Assembly: GCA_017537965.1 (NCBI GenBank)
Contig: JAFYJV010000018.1
Location: 1-64,000 of the forward strand
DNA: 64,000 bases
From: Bacteroidales bacterium
GTDB taxonomy: Bacteria > Bacteroidota > Bacteroidia > Bacteroidales > F082
Reading direction: 5' to 3'
The notes beneath the pieces were generated by a model. It saw only the letters and a list, made by a program, of their open reading frames with translations, had not been told where the DNA came from and did no database searches. The translations under genes and the position numbers were made by a program. Below, piece by piece: positions 11,501-19,600 of this stretch (position 1 is its first letter; each line of letters opens with the position of its first letter).

Positions 11501-14402
11501 CTCCACTGACTACCTCTTCTGGGTGGGTACCTGGGTTACCGCAGTGCATGAGCAACCCAGCACCTACAATGGGACAACCAATCCTGTGGTCATCAAAAAC
11601 GCCGAGGAACTGGCATGGGCCATCTCTGTGGTCAACGGCTTGAACGAACAGACCGCTGCGCCTTCAACCAACTTTGTTGTTGCCAATGACATTGACATGA
11701 ATGCCAACATCTGGGTGCCGATGGGAACCTCTATCCATCCTTACACAGGTACCTTCAACGCCAACGGCCACGTCATCAACGGTATCCATAGCCCATTGAA
11801 TAACGAGGAGATGGCTATGTTTGGTTACATGAACGGCTCCTTGGAGAATATGATTGTGAATGTGGAGTTCGTCGGTGGCAACTCTGTCATCATGGGTTCG
11901 GTGGCCGCAATCATGGACGGCGGCACGGGCTCCATCAGCAATGTGGAGGCTGCCGGTACCCTTGCAGGTACTGCCAGCACCACCGCCATGGGCGGTCTCG
12001 TGGGTAAGGTGGAGAGCGGTTTGATCCACTCCAGCTTCGCCGTCAACACGATGAGCACGACGAACGCCGACACCTACATGGGCGGCCTTGTCGGTCTCAA
12101 CGGCGGCAACCTCATCAACAGCTACGCCAACACCACCATGAGCGGTTCGACCCGTACGGGCGGCCTCGTGGGTGAGAACGGAAAGGAGTGCCTCGTCGAA
12201 AACTGCTACGCCGTGGTGGACGGACAATCTTTCCCGGCCTTTGCCTACATCAACAAAGGCACTGTCAAGCACTGCTACGCCGATAACGCCAACGGCTATA
12301 TCACCGACCAGGAGGAAGAAAGCACCCTCGAAAAGCATGGCACCTACGCTGCTCCTTATCTGCCTCGCACCTACGGCTACATGTATTGGGACAATGAGGT
12401 GACCCTCGCCGAAGGAGAGACCAGCGACTATGTGGCCGACACGATCCACTACGCTGGCAACAAGATCTCCACATGGCCGGGCCTGCTCAGCAGCCTCAAC
12501 CAGTGGGTGGACACCACCAACCTGCATGGTGACATCACCTATACGCAGTGGTTCCGCCCGACGACGCAATACATCAACGGCGACCTGCCGGTGCTCGGTT
12601 TCCCGACGGACAACAGCCTCGCCACCGTTGACGGCAAGTACCTGCGTTACGGTGCCTTCGATGCCGATACCTACAGCATTTACAACAGCGGATCGAGTTC
12701 TTCTACTGGTAGCGGTTCTGGAAGCGGTTCGGGCAGCGGCTCCGGCACTGAAAGCAGTACTTCCGCCAGTCTCGGCAACCAGGGCTTCGGCCAGACACCG
12801 CAAGACTCCGGTTCTAGCAGCGGCACGAGCAGCAGCGGCAACGGCCTCGACGGCCTGCTCGACGATTTCGAAGACCTGACAGGCTACATCTTCGTCTATG
12901 ACAACGCCATCGACGTGGAAAAGGTGCCTGGCGAAGACGTGCTCGTGTTCATCAACGAGGACGTGGTGCTGAAACAGGCCACTGGCGCTGGCAAGTTCAT
13001 CAACACCACCGTGGGCGTGAGCTTCGACAACTCGTGCGGCACGGCCACCGACTTCTTCGGCAACACGCTGGCATACGACTGGCACATGCTTTCGACACCG
13101 TTGGCCGACGCCCCGCTGGGCATCACCTACAACAACGACTCCATCAACCCATGGACCATGAACAACCAAGCCAACCAAGTGACCGGCGTGAATAACAGCT
13201 ACGTGCCCAACGGCACGACGAACGTCGCCAACTGGGACCTCTACAGCTTCTACGAGCCCGAGTACCACTGGATCAACCTGAAGCGCAACAGCAGGAGCCA
13301 CCACCACTACGACGAGCCTTACGACCATATTGTCTATACGAACGAAACGACCTTCACTCCCGGCAAGGGCTACATGGCGGCCATCGACAAGGACAGCTAC
13401 CTGCTCAACAACGGTACGCTCAACGGCCCGTCGAACCCGGTCTCCATCACACTGACCAAGAAGTCGCATGACCCGGGTACCGAAGAGTTGGGCTACAACC
13501 TGCTGGGCAACCCGTACCAGGCCTACCTCGACGTGAATAGGTTCCTTGGCGACAACGGCCTGTCGTCGTACTGGGTGTATATCGCCGAGAGAGACAACTA
13601 CATCGCAGGCGACACCAGAGCCTCCGAAAACCCGGTGCTGCCTTCGGCCACGCTGCACCCACACCAGGGCTTCTTCGTGCTGGCCAACAGCCACGGACAG
13701 GAGGTGAACTTCAACTACGACGAGATGGCGTTGACGACCCCGGAAGCCAACTCATACTTCCGTGGCGGTAAGGTGAACTACCCGCTGGTGAACCTCTTCG
13801 CCACTGGCGAGAACGGCAAGAAAGACCTTACCGTCATCGAGTTCAACCGTCCCGAGTTCGGCGGCTCTAAGAAGATGCGCGCCATCAACAACGCCAACTT
13901 CGAGCTTTCGGCCCACATGGGCAACCAGCGATACAGCATCCTCTTCACGGAGGAGGGCACCGAGAGGGTTCCCATCCACTTCGTGACCAAGGAGGAAGGC
14001 ACGTTCACGCTGACGTGGGAGACCTACCACGGCACCTTCACGAGCCTGTTCCTGGTTGACAACAAGACGGGCATCCGCACCGACATGCTGCGCAGCGACG
14101 GCTACACCTTCGAGGGCAGCCCCGACGACTACGCATCGCGCTTCTACATCACGTTCAAGTGCATCGGCGTCGATGAATACACGGATAGCGAGGGCGACTT
14201 CGCCTGGTTCGACGGCAACGACTGGATCGTCACCGGCCAAGGCCAGCTACAGTTGGTTGACGTGCTCGGCCGCGTACTGCAGTCGCAGCGTTTGAGCGGC
14301 GACCAGACCCGCCTGCACCTCAACGGCTACGCAGTAGGCGTCTATATGCTGCGCCTGACGGACGGCACGAAGTCGAAGGTTCAGAAGATCGTGGTCAGAT
14401 AA
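2547..14402 (+). CDS. giant secreted multi-domain surface protein with T9SS type A sorting domain
   Basis: The product has 3951 residues. A signal peptide (residues ~1-39, basic then hydrophobic, ending QAAQAQ) is followed by a CUB-like region (~40-176), a chitobiase C-terminal-like Ig domain (~380-453, IYYTTDGSAPTTSSTQY), a MAM/cleaved-adhesin-like region (~774-934) and an InlB B-repeat-like domain (~936-1015). Next is a long glycine-rich repeat block (~1400-1900) with NVYGGG/ISGGT motifs every 26-30 residues, probably a parallel beta-helix. Later come a second beta-helix-like stretch near 2810-2900, GLUG-type repeats (~3145-3220, GGLVGLNGG), a Ser/Gly linker (~3382-3440), and a T9SS C-terminal domain (~3875-3951) ending KVQKIVVR. 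This indicates export through the outer membrane and anchoring on the cell surface. An adhesin or glycan-binding role is inference. Base composition is mosaic, with two A/T-rich islands (about 4320-5350 and 5935-7010). The two genes downstream are co-directional. Confidence 0.9.
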   Translation: MKNKTNTIMVSNRQKKKRLVTRALVMMMFMALFTQAAQAQTSQVLKMTNGTREVPADGTWFYDSGGPLLFTPGTPEADEYNWTTWYQHNEEYTLTLTVPEGKGIQIAFSKLLINNDTLRFYEGNSVDPANLIGEFCNNEYSTSFGTFTVTSHGNMTVRFVSDYHWRDEGWEALITRTDSFTPQPPVAVMAACDNLVTLIPTSMGTDDDNTNDNIEYKIGDGSYATYTPGELIDLNSQSFPVTVTVKATVDGDASAEKAYTFTLKIQPPGVPTYTLNASSNSVTTYFPNKPEGVNDTYYIRWTIDNNPTATNAPSLWQQANHEFQQPNNTPNSVPAGDIDYTNVTLSTPFYIHIATRGTTCPDIFSSVVDIEVTARYVPMPTITFETSGDNGLTTLACSLTGATIYYTTDGSAPTTSSTQYNGSNFSVPAGTTVKAIAVKDGYTTSAVASAIFVPGGENGDPQSGTYGSVVLLDDREDHSWSYYSDDDQPIHSLNPADVKITYYGYGNNTMTTTSTAASPANNAFNANVLPNQVAVNVNEPGNQFIYLKTLEAADEDGTGGYPYTMIPNPFQVRPTYGSREEGYVEPRENRGQITVNDGTQTTNTAPIYGYYTDYGCKTQFIIPASDLALVNGGKITSLKFYRNANTSHTWGNTFTVEVGEVSQSSFTSQAFVTTGLTTVYSGSLTVDGNGEMTITFTSPYSYNGGNLLISIGAPGNGSYYSAYWYGVSSSNIGVYGNNGSNNGTIPSSVAGYVSVAPKTTITYTGGIAGYVQDCNTETFNDVEPAGYTATGSLPDGWHGYVNNSQYAYPPHVSNYANYSFISNNNGNYLLLTALPNGSAFAKSPAYDDIASISFKYRYEDTSQGTLYIAYEGSDGYIHGITALNATTTWSSYTLSSSELGYVIANGGSIWFYFTGVSSSYFSAAVDDVEICVNVPTYDVNIASGITGGTVTASPATAAEGNTVTITATPSGSNSLSSLSVIGDVSGIAISVNGSGNTYTFTMPGESVTVNASFFTPETKYRGFYAWRVKSLSSGLTIQKNGTPVAVGETINAEDEIKFITSNEEGNEVEFEALWAQANVVPCSMANGLSAAIASPVLNNNYGYERNFVVVTNGAQTGAVNNASQKPVTISSLYPDGEGTMSSSKYLAGNFTGNNNTKFENIYMQNGGSTVAQYQYRQYRARATYSNNAFDTWYYYNSNTQTWGSIGDATYDLVTFDVEEDPNYSEDGIYHITIENGYGYGYRYMNKTSVTGTSEKTIYNANGNDLVFGRGINGTIETLYGAKSFGEDVLLDFRMRLESGFIGTVYAMGYDGTAADQSIVRVTLGSDYDRADGNNNLLKITNSFEGGYEIGFTSAANTDYLNYDYVVKSGKMLSSIAIGDAGLDRAFYMGYLLVRGNQGGRRLLVEGGEFKSIAGGFDSDVDNCKGVDIRIKGGTILGSIYGAAAYAGAVGDRRFVITGGTINGWIAGGCNGTQNTGGELYGLTKIYVGGKAKVIPSSDDPYIGATTTYGTNGAYGGYIFGAGCGIAPVGFDEAAANPDWSLLESNTVGKVFGSRIVVADECEIGRDIYGGGNFGFVAGNSGDMGLTGNTDMKSEIYILGGTIHGDVQGGSNNSIGQTVNIYVRGGELDGRAVENPQFQDNDLEGSVYGGSDSWGTINGLATIEMTGGHLHGSIYGGGYGSNTNMAAGTRINVKGGIIDNNVYGGGEEGTVGATSTPANTNVNISGGTMKNVFGAGKGKTASGSIPAQTADINGQTVVNISGGAMDNVYGGGEAGNVVNGTNLASTVTIQGGTINEDVYGGGKLGKTKGNVIVNVLGGNISGNVYGGAFGKREDVYIAGTHTVNVTGGNMYANVYGGSRNADDALTFDHTGYTMDQAVNHVNISGGHVYYHVFAAGYFGETYGSVYAFIGTNAISSAPNAAPTNSISYNAASLLIDGSVWAGADYGNFDGQSFGASTIKGYSNVYIDGTGYNTVSTKPSDAGYMNIGGSVIGSGTSCYAGEQGSSLVFRNYGQAVENPAFGSKDDDDEPIIEKYTTATRNLQSIQFFKDVVTDNIHVHFIGQGKVNSLLTTDKVTIYEINDVARIANGSSLFVDFPMDQVKKLGSYSCTDVFAATPSYTVVGYADLPTAGKDNKFRVNNGAYLNVKYLDAYGEGKNYGELEGFFYMMTEDVNNTCAYARPKQSTEQGNIIPDDYDNENDGGFLSYYADKNTYDAQGGVANPGVQMPYENHILASKNGEEYFRIWRYGGKYSNRFGVFNAVGKTTVGYSTADVEISLPASRGENSYFRIKTINGFPVIDYGDDVITVNAGVYNSSDGVPANNGWMYVNSAGTAFVDGQTGTQTNEATNGLTRIDEAPNVNFGLVAIPQGSLLNSGNQNLLICDDASDENGLLASNQWTNYDQTINPSILFRLTYNNNLSNNTTWDPIVIVFEQCDSIGNVKDEITVTLAVDISTTIDQSFTTQTYAVMNGHGTTIDTYTAKVVMPGFTPYVNTEGELSNWTFVSASFTPAVEFTTASWTSGSGYIGSPDKFSMQIKPSANYDNTIGWYSYVGTAKDMNGLQANTHLAYTDGRNPAAFDFILHYDGEQEVTDKVKIGDLVVTLHFTNYKYGDEPDHGKDITITVEVWRRGQGNNYYIDGVNGDNFYAGDRPDAAKKTLSGIYNRTDYAPGDNIFIVNTVTANSGSALDWNGELYGGVILYRYPGGHPLKKDAEGVSSEDYYVGYSEAVGDTAAYNPNNLGFTGTLIKVEKSMNIHNIILDGAYNLKNRVAALVPDETKYQVPTAPMINIETSGVLNVYADSKLQWNYTNSNGGAVYNAGKMIIRGGSDIYHNAVLANTYEGAGVYVKDGATLIVSDSITIHNNHLTYNDGSKAVVEKNSNVYLEGANSVIQVGTSQQNDGILALENHLNDEVEAGETRLKSAKIGVSKGTWGSYYYTPIAYSDGGGSAYLGNLIPENPDAVEPEDYIIYDDDEYYKVVTLNSTSPYEPSTDYLFWVGTWVTAVHEQPSTYNGTTNPVVIKNAEELAWAISVVNGLNEQTAAPSTNFVVANDIDMNANIWVPMGTSIHPYTGTFNANGHVINGIHSPLNNEEMAMFGYMNGSLENMIVNVEFVGGNSVIMGSVAAIMDGGTGSISNVEAAGTLAGTASTTAMGGLVGKVESGLIHSSFAVNTMSTTNADTYMGGLVGLNGGNLINSYANTTMSGSTRTGGLVGENGKECLVENCYAVVDGQSFPAFAYINKGTVKHCYADNANGYITDQEEESTLEKHGTYAAPYLPRTYGYMYWDNEVTLAEGETSDYVADTIHYAGNKISTWPGLLSSLNQWVDTTNLHGDITYTQWFRPTTQYINGDLPVLGFPTDNSLATVDGKYLRYGAFDADTYSIYNSGSSSSTGSGSGSGSGSGSGTESSTSASLGNQGFGQTPQDSGSSSGTSSSGNGLDGLLDDFEDLTGYIFVYDNAIDVEKVPGEDVLVFINEDVVLKQATGAGKFINTTVGVSFDNSCGTATDFFGNTLAYDWHMLSTPLADAPLGITYNNDSINPWTMNNQANQVTGVNNSYVPNGTTNVANWDLYSFYEPEYHWINLKRNSRSHHHYDEPYDHIVYTNETTFTPGKGYMAAIDKDSYLLNNGTLNGPSNPVSITLTKKSHDPGTEELGYNLLGNPYQAYLDVNRFLGDNGLSSYWVYIAERDNYIAGDTRASENPVLPSATLHPHQGFFVLANSHGQEVNFNYDEMALTTPEANSYFRGGKVNYPLVNLFATGENGKKDLTVIEFNRPEFGGSKKMRAINNANFELSAHMGNQRYSILFTEEGTERVPIHFVTKEEGTFTLTWETYHGTFTSLFLVDNKTGIRTDMLRSDGYTFEGSPDDYASRFYITFKCIGVDEYTDSEGDFAWFDGNDWIVTGQGQLQLVDVLGRVLQSQRLSGDQTRLHLNGYAVGVYMLRLTDGTKSKVQKIVVR
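7246..8125 (+). repeat. VYGGG protein repeats within the giant gene
   Basis: TATGG(C/T)GG codons recur at 7485, 7566, 7650, 7848, 7938, 8016 and 8106, i.e. every 78-90 bases (26-30 residues), apart from one double-length gap. Each unit reads roughly (V/I)-N-(V/I)-x-G-G-x-(I/M)-x-x-x-V-Y-G-G-G. The spacing and alternating hydrophobics suit stacked beta-helix coils. The DNA repeats are diverged, so they are not a recent expansion. Confidence 0.8.
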
Positions 14403-14404
14403 CT

Positions 14405-14686
14405 ATGAGTAGAAACAATCAAATATATAGAGCGATGAAAAGAAGACTGATAAGTTTAACGGCAGCGATGCTGATGGCGGTGGGGACGACCTTCGGCCAG
14501 ATCATCATCACCGAAGAGGATCCCAACCACAACCGAGCGGAGCAGAACACCTCCAATATCGGGGTGATGGTGCTCTCCGAGGGTGTGGACTACGACCAGT
14601 GGAAATACGCTCCGCTAGACGGTGGCATCCTGCTATTGGCAGGACTCGGTGCCGCATACCTGGCGGGCAAACGCAAGAAACAATGA
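14405..14686 (+). CDS. small exported protein with a C-terminal sorting-like tail
   Basis: The product is 93 residues (83 if translation starts at the ATG at 14435, which directly precedes the basic n-region MKRR). Seen: a signal peptide (KRRLISLTAAMLMAVGTTFG), a short polar middle of about 40 residues, then P-L-D-G-G, a hydrophobic stretch ILLLAGLGAAYLAG, and the basic end KRKKQ. The order motif, membrane segment, basic tail is that of tripartite sorting signals such as PEP-CTERM; the P-x-D-G-G start resembles the 'PID-CTERM' tails named in Bacteroidota. The tail could instead be a plain membrane anchor. It begins 2 bases after the stop of the giant gene, so the two are probably co-transcribed and the protein may assist or accompany it. 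Confidence 0.75.
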   Translation: MSRNNQIYRAMKRRLISLTAAMLMAVGTTFGQIIITEEDPNHNRAEQNTSNIGVMVLSEGVDYDQWKYAPLDGGILLLAGLGAAYLAGKRKKQ

Positions 14687-14696
14687 AGTGAAACCA

Positions 14697-14729
14697 CCGG
14701 AGGATGACCGAAAAAAGGTCGTCCTCCGG
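14697..14729 (+). terminator. strong intergenic hairpin (attenuator or processing site)
   Basis: CCGGAGGATGACC pairs with GGTCGTCCTCCGG around a GAAAAAA loop; 12 Watson-Crick pairs plus one G-U. No T-run follows, so it may act as an mRNA-stabilising or attenuating stem between the small protein and the lipoprotein rather than as a full terminator. Confidence 0.6.
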
Positions 14730-14749
14730 ACAACTAACGAAAGAAAAAC

Positions 14750-16534
14750 ATGAAAAAGCTTAATGTAATTATTATGGTTTTCGCATTGGTGATGGGTTTC
14801 ACTCAATGCAAGAAAAACAACCCCGCTGAAGAGGTCAATGAGCCCGTCCTCGAAGGGGAGACCTATAACGTCACCCTCACGCTTGGCAGCAGCAACAGCA
14901 GATCAGGCGTCGATCCTAACGACAGTCAGGATATCGCCCCAGTGACGTTTGAAGTCGGCGATGTAATCTATGTTGCCTACAACGGTGCCCATTGCGGCTC
15001 GTTGGAGTGCCGCTCGCTTTCCTCCACTGACACGGATCAGAACGGCGACGAATTGGGCGTGTTTGAAGGTACAATCACGACAACCCAGGACGGCGACAAG
15101 CCTCTGTATTTCTATTTCCTCGGTAACAAACCAGCTACCGTAGCCAGTGGCAACGGCAGCTATACCGTCGATCTCAGTGACCAGTCTGCAGCCCTGCCGG
15201 TAATCTCTTATGCCGCTTCCAAGGAGAGCTTCCCCAGCTCCGACGGCAAATACACCGTGGAATACAACTGGCTCATGAACCAGTGCGCCTTGGTGAAGTT
15301 CAAGATGGAGAACATCTACAACATGTCGGCCAACACCAACGACAACAACGCGGATGCCATTTACAAGACCACCAAGCCCATCACCATCTACGGCATGGAC
15401 AACCAGGTGACGGTGAACCTGTCGAGCAATGAGTTCACTTGGAGCCAGACCAACGACGGCGCTGTGTCGCTTTACCGCAATGACGCCACGAACGACTCAG
15501 TGAGATACGCCATCGTCCACAACAAGAACTATGGCATTGCCCAAGGCGCTCTGGATGTCGAGTTCAATCCATCCTCCGACCCCTACGGCTTCTATGGCAC
15601 GTACAAGATTCAGGGCAACGTCGCATTGAACGACTATTTCCAGGATGCCAAGATCGACTTGGTGTGGCACAGCGGAGCGTTCACAATCTCTGCCTCTGGC
15701 AACAAGGCCTATTTCTCAAGAGGAAACCTGCAATATAAGCACTATGGCAGTTCCACCGCCGATGGCGGCACCTGGCGTTTTGCCAAGCACCAGTATGACT
15801 ATGTGGGAGGCATGGTGGGTTCTGACGTTTTGCATTATAATGATCTTCGTCAAGGCAATGTGGTTTTACAAGACGGCGTTGCTGGTGACACCGGCTTCTC
15901 TACGAATGAACAAATTGGGGAAGCAAGCTATGTGGGTTGGATCGACCTTTTCGGTTATGGCACTGGAGACAATCCGACCAAGCATTCTGTGCTGAATTCC
16001 CAATATAATGATTGGCATGAATGGGGGACGCACAGCATCGTCAACTCTGGCAAGCCGGGCAACACTGCTTGGTGGCAGACCTTGACTCATAACGAATGGA
16101 AATATCTGTTAAGCGAACGTACGGATTACAACACCAAGCGTGGAACGGCCATTGTGAATGGTGTGAAAGGATTTGTGATTCTTCCTGACTGTTCAACGAC
16201 GACCATCGTGTCTTATTCCAATCATGCTGAATGGAATAACAACAATTATACTACGGCACAATGGAAGGCTGCTGAAGCCGCCGGTGCCATCTTCCTGCCA
16301 TGCGCTGGTTATCGTAACGGTACTGATTTCGATGGAGGTACTAATGCGGATCAAGATCACGGAGCTTATTGGTCGTCATCAATGAGCACGAGTGCCGCTT
16401 CATGGGGTATCCGTTTTAAGACCACTAATAATTATGCCTATTTGGAAGATGACTATCCGATGGCACCCGACAACGGCCATGCGGTCCGTTTGGTGCATAA
16501 GGAGAGTGGTTCCAAGTTCTTCAACAAGGAATAA
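14750..16534 (+). CDS. fimbrillin-like lipoprotein with a C-terminal lectin-fold (FISUMP-like) domain
   Basis: The 594-residue product starts with a lipoprotein signal (MKKLNVIIMVFALVMGFTQC; lipid-modified Cys at residue 20). Residues ~35-300 resemble the N-terminal region of Bacteroidales fimbrillin-like proteins (VTFEVGDVIYV, then KFKMENI). Residues ~315-594 form a domain running from AYFSRGNLQY, through IDLFGYG, to YWSSSMST and HAVRLVHK. This resembles the FISUMP/formylglycine-enzyme-like C-type lectin fold, and the same module ends the 1286-residue lipoprotein at 55.8-59.6 kb. The protein is probably outer-membrane anchored and surface exposed. A ligand-binding role is inferred, not shown. 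A hairpin precedes the gene and a terminator follows it. Confidence 0.8.
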   Translation: MKKLNVIIMVFALVMGFTQCKKNNPAEEVNEPVLEGETYNVTLTLGSSNSRSGVDPNDSQDIAPVTFEVGDVIYVAYNGAHCGSLECRSLSSTDTDQNGDELGVFEGTITTTQDGDKPLYFYFLGNKPATVASGNGSYTVDLSDQSAALPVISYAASKESFPSSDGKYTVEYNWLMNQCALVKFKMENIYNMSANTNDNNADAIYKTTKPITIYGMDNQVTVNLSSNEFTWSQTNDGAVSLYRNDATNDSVRYAIVHNKNYGIAQGALDVEFNPSSDPYGFYGTYKIQGNVALNDYFQDAKIDLVWHSGAFTISASGNKAYFSRGNLQYKHYGSSTADGGTWRFAKHQYDYVGGMVGSDVLHYNDLRQGNVVLQDGVAGDTGFSTNEQIGEASYVGWIDLFGYGTGDNPTKHSVLNSQYNDWHEWGTHSIVNSGKPGNTAWWQTLTHNEWKYLLSERTDYNTKRGTAIVNGVKGFVILPDCSTTTIVSYSNHAEWNNNNYTTAQWKAAEAAGAIFLPCAGYRNGTDFDGGTNADQDHGAYWSSSMSTSAASWGIRFKTTNNYAYLEDDYPMAPDNGHAVRLVHKESGSKFFNKE

Positions 16535-16552
16535 CAATCGCCCTATAAGTGG

Positions 16553-16591
16553 AATCGAGGCGGTCCAACAGGGCCGCCTCGATTTGTTTCT
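16553..16591 (+). terminator. intrinsic terminator after the lipoprotein gene
   Basis: AATCGAGGCGGTCC pairs with GGGCCGCCTCGATT around an AACA loop (13 Watson-Crick pairs, one G-U), followed by TGTTTCT. It separates the surface locus from the convergent AsmA-like gene. Confidence 0.8.
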
Positions 16592-16614
16592 ATAACGTCT
16601 TTAGGATTTCTTGC

Positions 16615-19600
16615 TTATAATACATTATCCTTCAACCTCTCCGCAATCTTCTGCTTGAGTTGCATCACCAGCTCCTCAGTCTCGTTGCGACGGTCGGGAC
16701 GGTAGAGGTGGGGGTATTTGCACGACTCTAGGCTGTAACTAAGGTTGTCCAACGGACCGGCAATCTTCAAGCCGAGACGCGTGGGCAAGGGCGAGTCAGT
16801 GACAGAGATATGGTACTCGCCGATGGTGTTCAGGTTGTAATGCCCGTCAACAACGGCCTTGTATTTCCCTATCGCGATCTGGAACGGCCAAAGGTCCACC
16901 TCGTTGCGGAAAGCCGTCATCTGGATGTCGATGCTGTCAACCTTGTATTCCCCGTTGGTGCTCACCTTCAACAAGTCGGTGATCTTGGTGAACGAGGCGA
17001 TGTCGCGTACCCTCAGGTTGGCGGCTTCGATGTCGGCAGAGGCGCGCAGGGTTGACATCTTCAGTTCGTATTTCGAGTTGAGGTTGGTCTGTGCAGCGAT
17101 GTGGAACTCTCCTGCGCCGTCGAAGGTCTTTAGCATAGGCACTAGCGTGTCGATCTCGGGGATCATGTGCAACAGGTCGTAGATCTGGACGTTGAGCAGG
17201 TGGAAATCGATGCCCAGGAAGAGGTGGTTCTTTCGTGGTGACTGGTAGATGGCGGTGAGCTGCATCTCGGCGGCTTCGTTGGTGAAGCCGATCTCGCGAA
17301 GCAACAAGGTGCCGTCCTTGACCGTCGCGGTGCCGCCGAGGCTGTTCAGGTCGAAGTTGCGGTATAGCGCCTTCTTGGCATGGATGCCGAAGTTGAAGTC
17401 GATGCCTTCGGGAACCATGAAGGGGTCGTCGCCTTTCGTCTCTTCCGTCTTGGCCGTAGCAGTGCTGTCGGGCTGCACACCCAGCCCACTGGTGAGCTCC
17501 ATGATCTCGTTGATGTCCAGATAGTCCGATGTCAATTGCATCTCGGCTTTCAGAAGGTTGTCATGGTTTTCCATCCATTTGCTGATGCCGATGACGTTGC
17601 CTTCGAGGGTCATGTCCGACTTTCCGATCTTTACCGTGCCTCGCTTGAAGCCCAATTCATTGGGGTCGAGCAGGAAATCGATGGTGGGGATCACGATGGT
17701 CTCATCCAGTCCTGCCATGGTGAGGTCCGCGTTGTTCAACGTGAAGTCGGCGGTGGGATTCCATCGGTTGATGAAGTCGTCCTTGCCCTTGTTCTCTTGA
17801 GCCGTCGCCTTCACGTTGAGGGCCTGCGCATGGAGCGTGTAGGAGGAACCTGCCGTCGCGTTGAGTTGGTGCCCTTTGAAGTTAGTGTGGAGGTTCAGGC
17901 CTTTCTTGTTTTGCGGTGTCGTCTCCAAGGCGATCTCAGTCTGCTTGGCGTCCACGTTGATCGTGTCGTAAGCCAAGACGAGACTCCCCATCTGCATCGT
18001 GAAGTTTGCGAGCATCGCCTCAATGCCCTTGTTGAGACGGTCGGCCGTGCCATAGAAATGCATCGTTTCCAAGACGGCGTTTTTCCCGTTGCCCAATGAG
18101 GTGTTAAGAATATCGCTTTTTAGCCCCAAATAAGCCCCGCTGCGACTTTTTTCCTTGCGAGATGCTGGGACGACCAGTTCCAGATTCATCTTGGGCGAGC
18201 GAGCCTGTATCGTGTCCATGTTGAGGGCAAAGTCGTTCAAGGTAATCTGTGCGTCGGCTTTCAACCGGTTGTTGAACTGGTATTTGGTGACAGCCTGCAA
18301 CAGGTCGCGAAGTTTGCTTTTCAGGGTCATCTTGACATCGCCGCGGCCTTTGAGTGCCATATTGGAAGGAAGGAAACCCTTGAGGTCGGCCATAACCAGG
18401 TTGGAGCGTAGGTTGAGGTTGAGATCCATGTCGTCGGCGAGGTCGGTGAGGGCTCCTTTGATGGTGAATTTCGAGCGGTTCCAAACGGCGTTGAGCTGAA
18501 TGTTGCGTGCGTTGATGCTGTCGTTGAGGTCGAGCGTCAGTAAGGTGCTGAGTTCGGTCTTGGTGAACGGATAGGGCATCTCAGGGATGCGTATCGTGGC
18601 ATCGTGGGTGGTGACTTGGGCGGTGATGACGGGGAGTAGGGTGTCGTTGAGAATGCCTTTGACGGTGCCATCGGTGAGTTCCAGCTGGCCTTTGAATCCG
18701 ATGCCGCCCAAGCTCTTGGTGATGGCATCGGGAAGCCTGTTCATCACGTCCTCGATGTCGAGGGTATTGGTTTGGAATGCCAAGTCCAGGTCGATGTCTC
18801 CTTGGGGTTCCATCCCGAGGTTGCCAGCGAGGCTGATGTGGTAGTCGTTGAGGCCCACCGATGCGTCGTCGAGGGTGGCGTGAAGGTTTTGCAGGTCGAG
18901 GCGTAGGGGCAACCGAAGTTCGATGGCGTCGTGTCTCAGCAGGTCGTCGCCGTTTTGCAGGGTCGCATCGGGGCTATGGACCGTCAGGGTGCCGTCCACG
19001 AGGTTGAAGTCATCCATACGTCCTTCAAACCCCAGCTGAAGCTTTTGCAGCGCACCTTGGAGCGGGTTCATGGCCAGACCGATGTCGTTGGCTTGCAGGC
19101 TCAAGGCGGCTTGGATGTCGTCGTCGCTCATGGTTCCGTTCACTTCGAGGTCGAGGCCGTGGGCTTCGGTATGGAGCTTGGATCGTTGGTCGATATAGGT
19201 AACAGAGGCATCGCTCAGCTTCACTTGCTTGAGGTCGATGCCATAGTCGAAAGGTTGGTCGAGGGTGTCTTTTTCCTGTTCGGAAGTGAAGATGTCGAGG
19301 TTGCTGTGGCCGAGCGTGTCGGTAAAGAGAAGGACTGAGGGTTGTTCAAGGAGGAGTTGGTGGACGATAATCTGTTTGTCCTTGAGGAAACGTTTTGCAT
19401 CGGCCGATAGGATCAGCTTGTCGGCTTTCACGAGGGTGTCGGATGGAGCGCCTGCCATGGGGCTGAGTATGGCTACTTGGTCGAGTTCCAGGCCGATGTC
19501 GGGGAAGGTTTTGATGAGCGTCAGGTTGGCCCGTTCCAGCGCGAGGTCGAAATTCACATAGCGTGGCACGTATTTCTTCACCATCTTGGTCAGCCGGTTG

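Noticed and set aside
11664..13694. A 676-codon open frame on the minus strand inside the giant surface gene
   Set aside because: It is antisense to a region that clearly encodes GLUG repeats and the start of the T9SS region, is composed of His/Val/Gly/Arg expected from reading GC-rich codons backwards, and shows no domain, signal or promoter.
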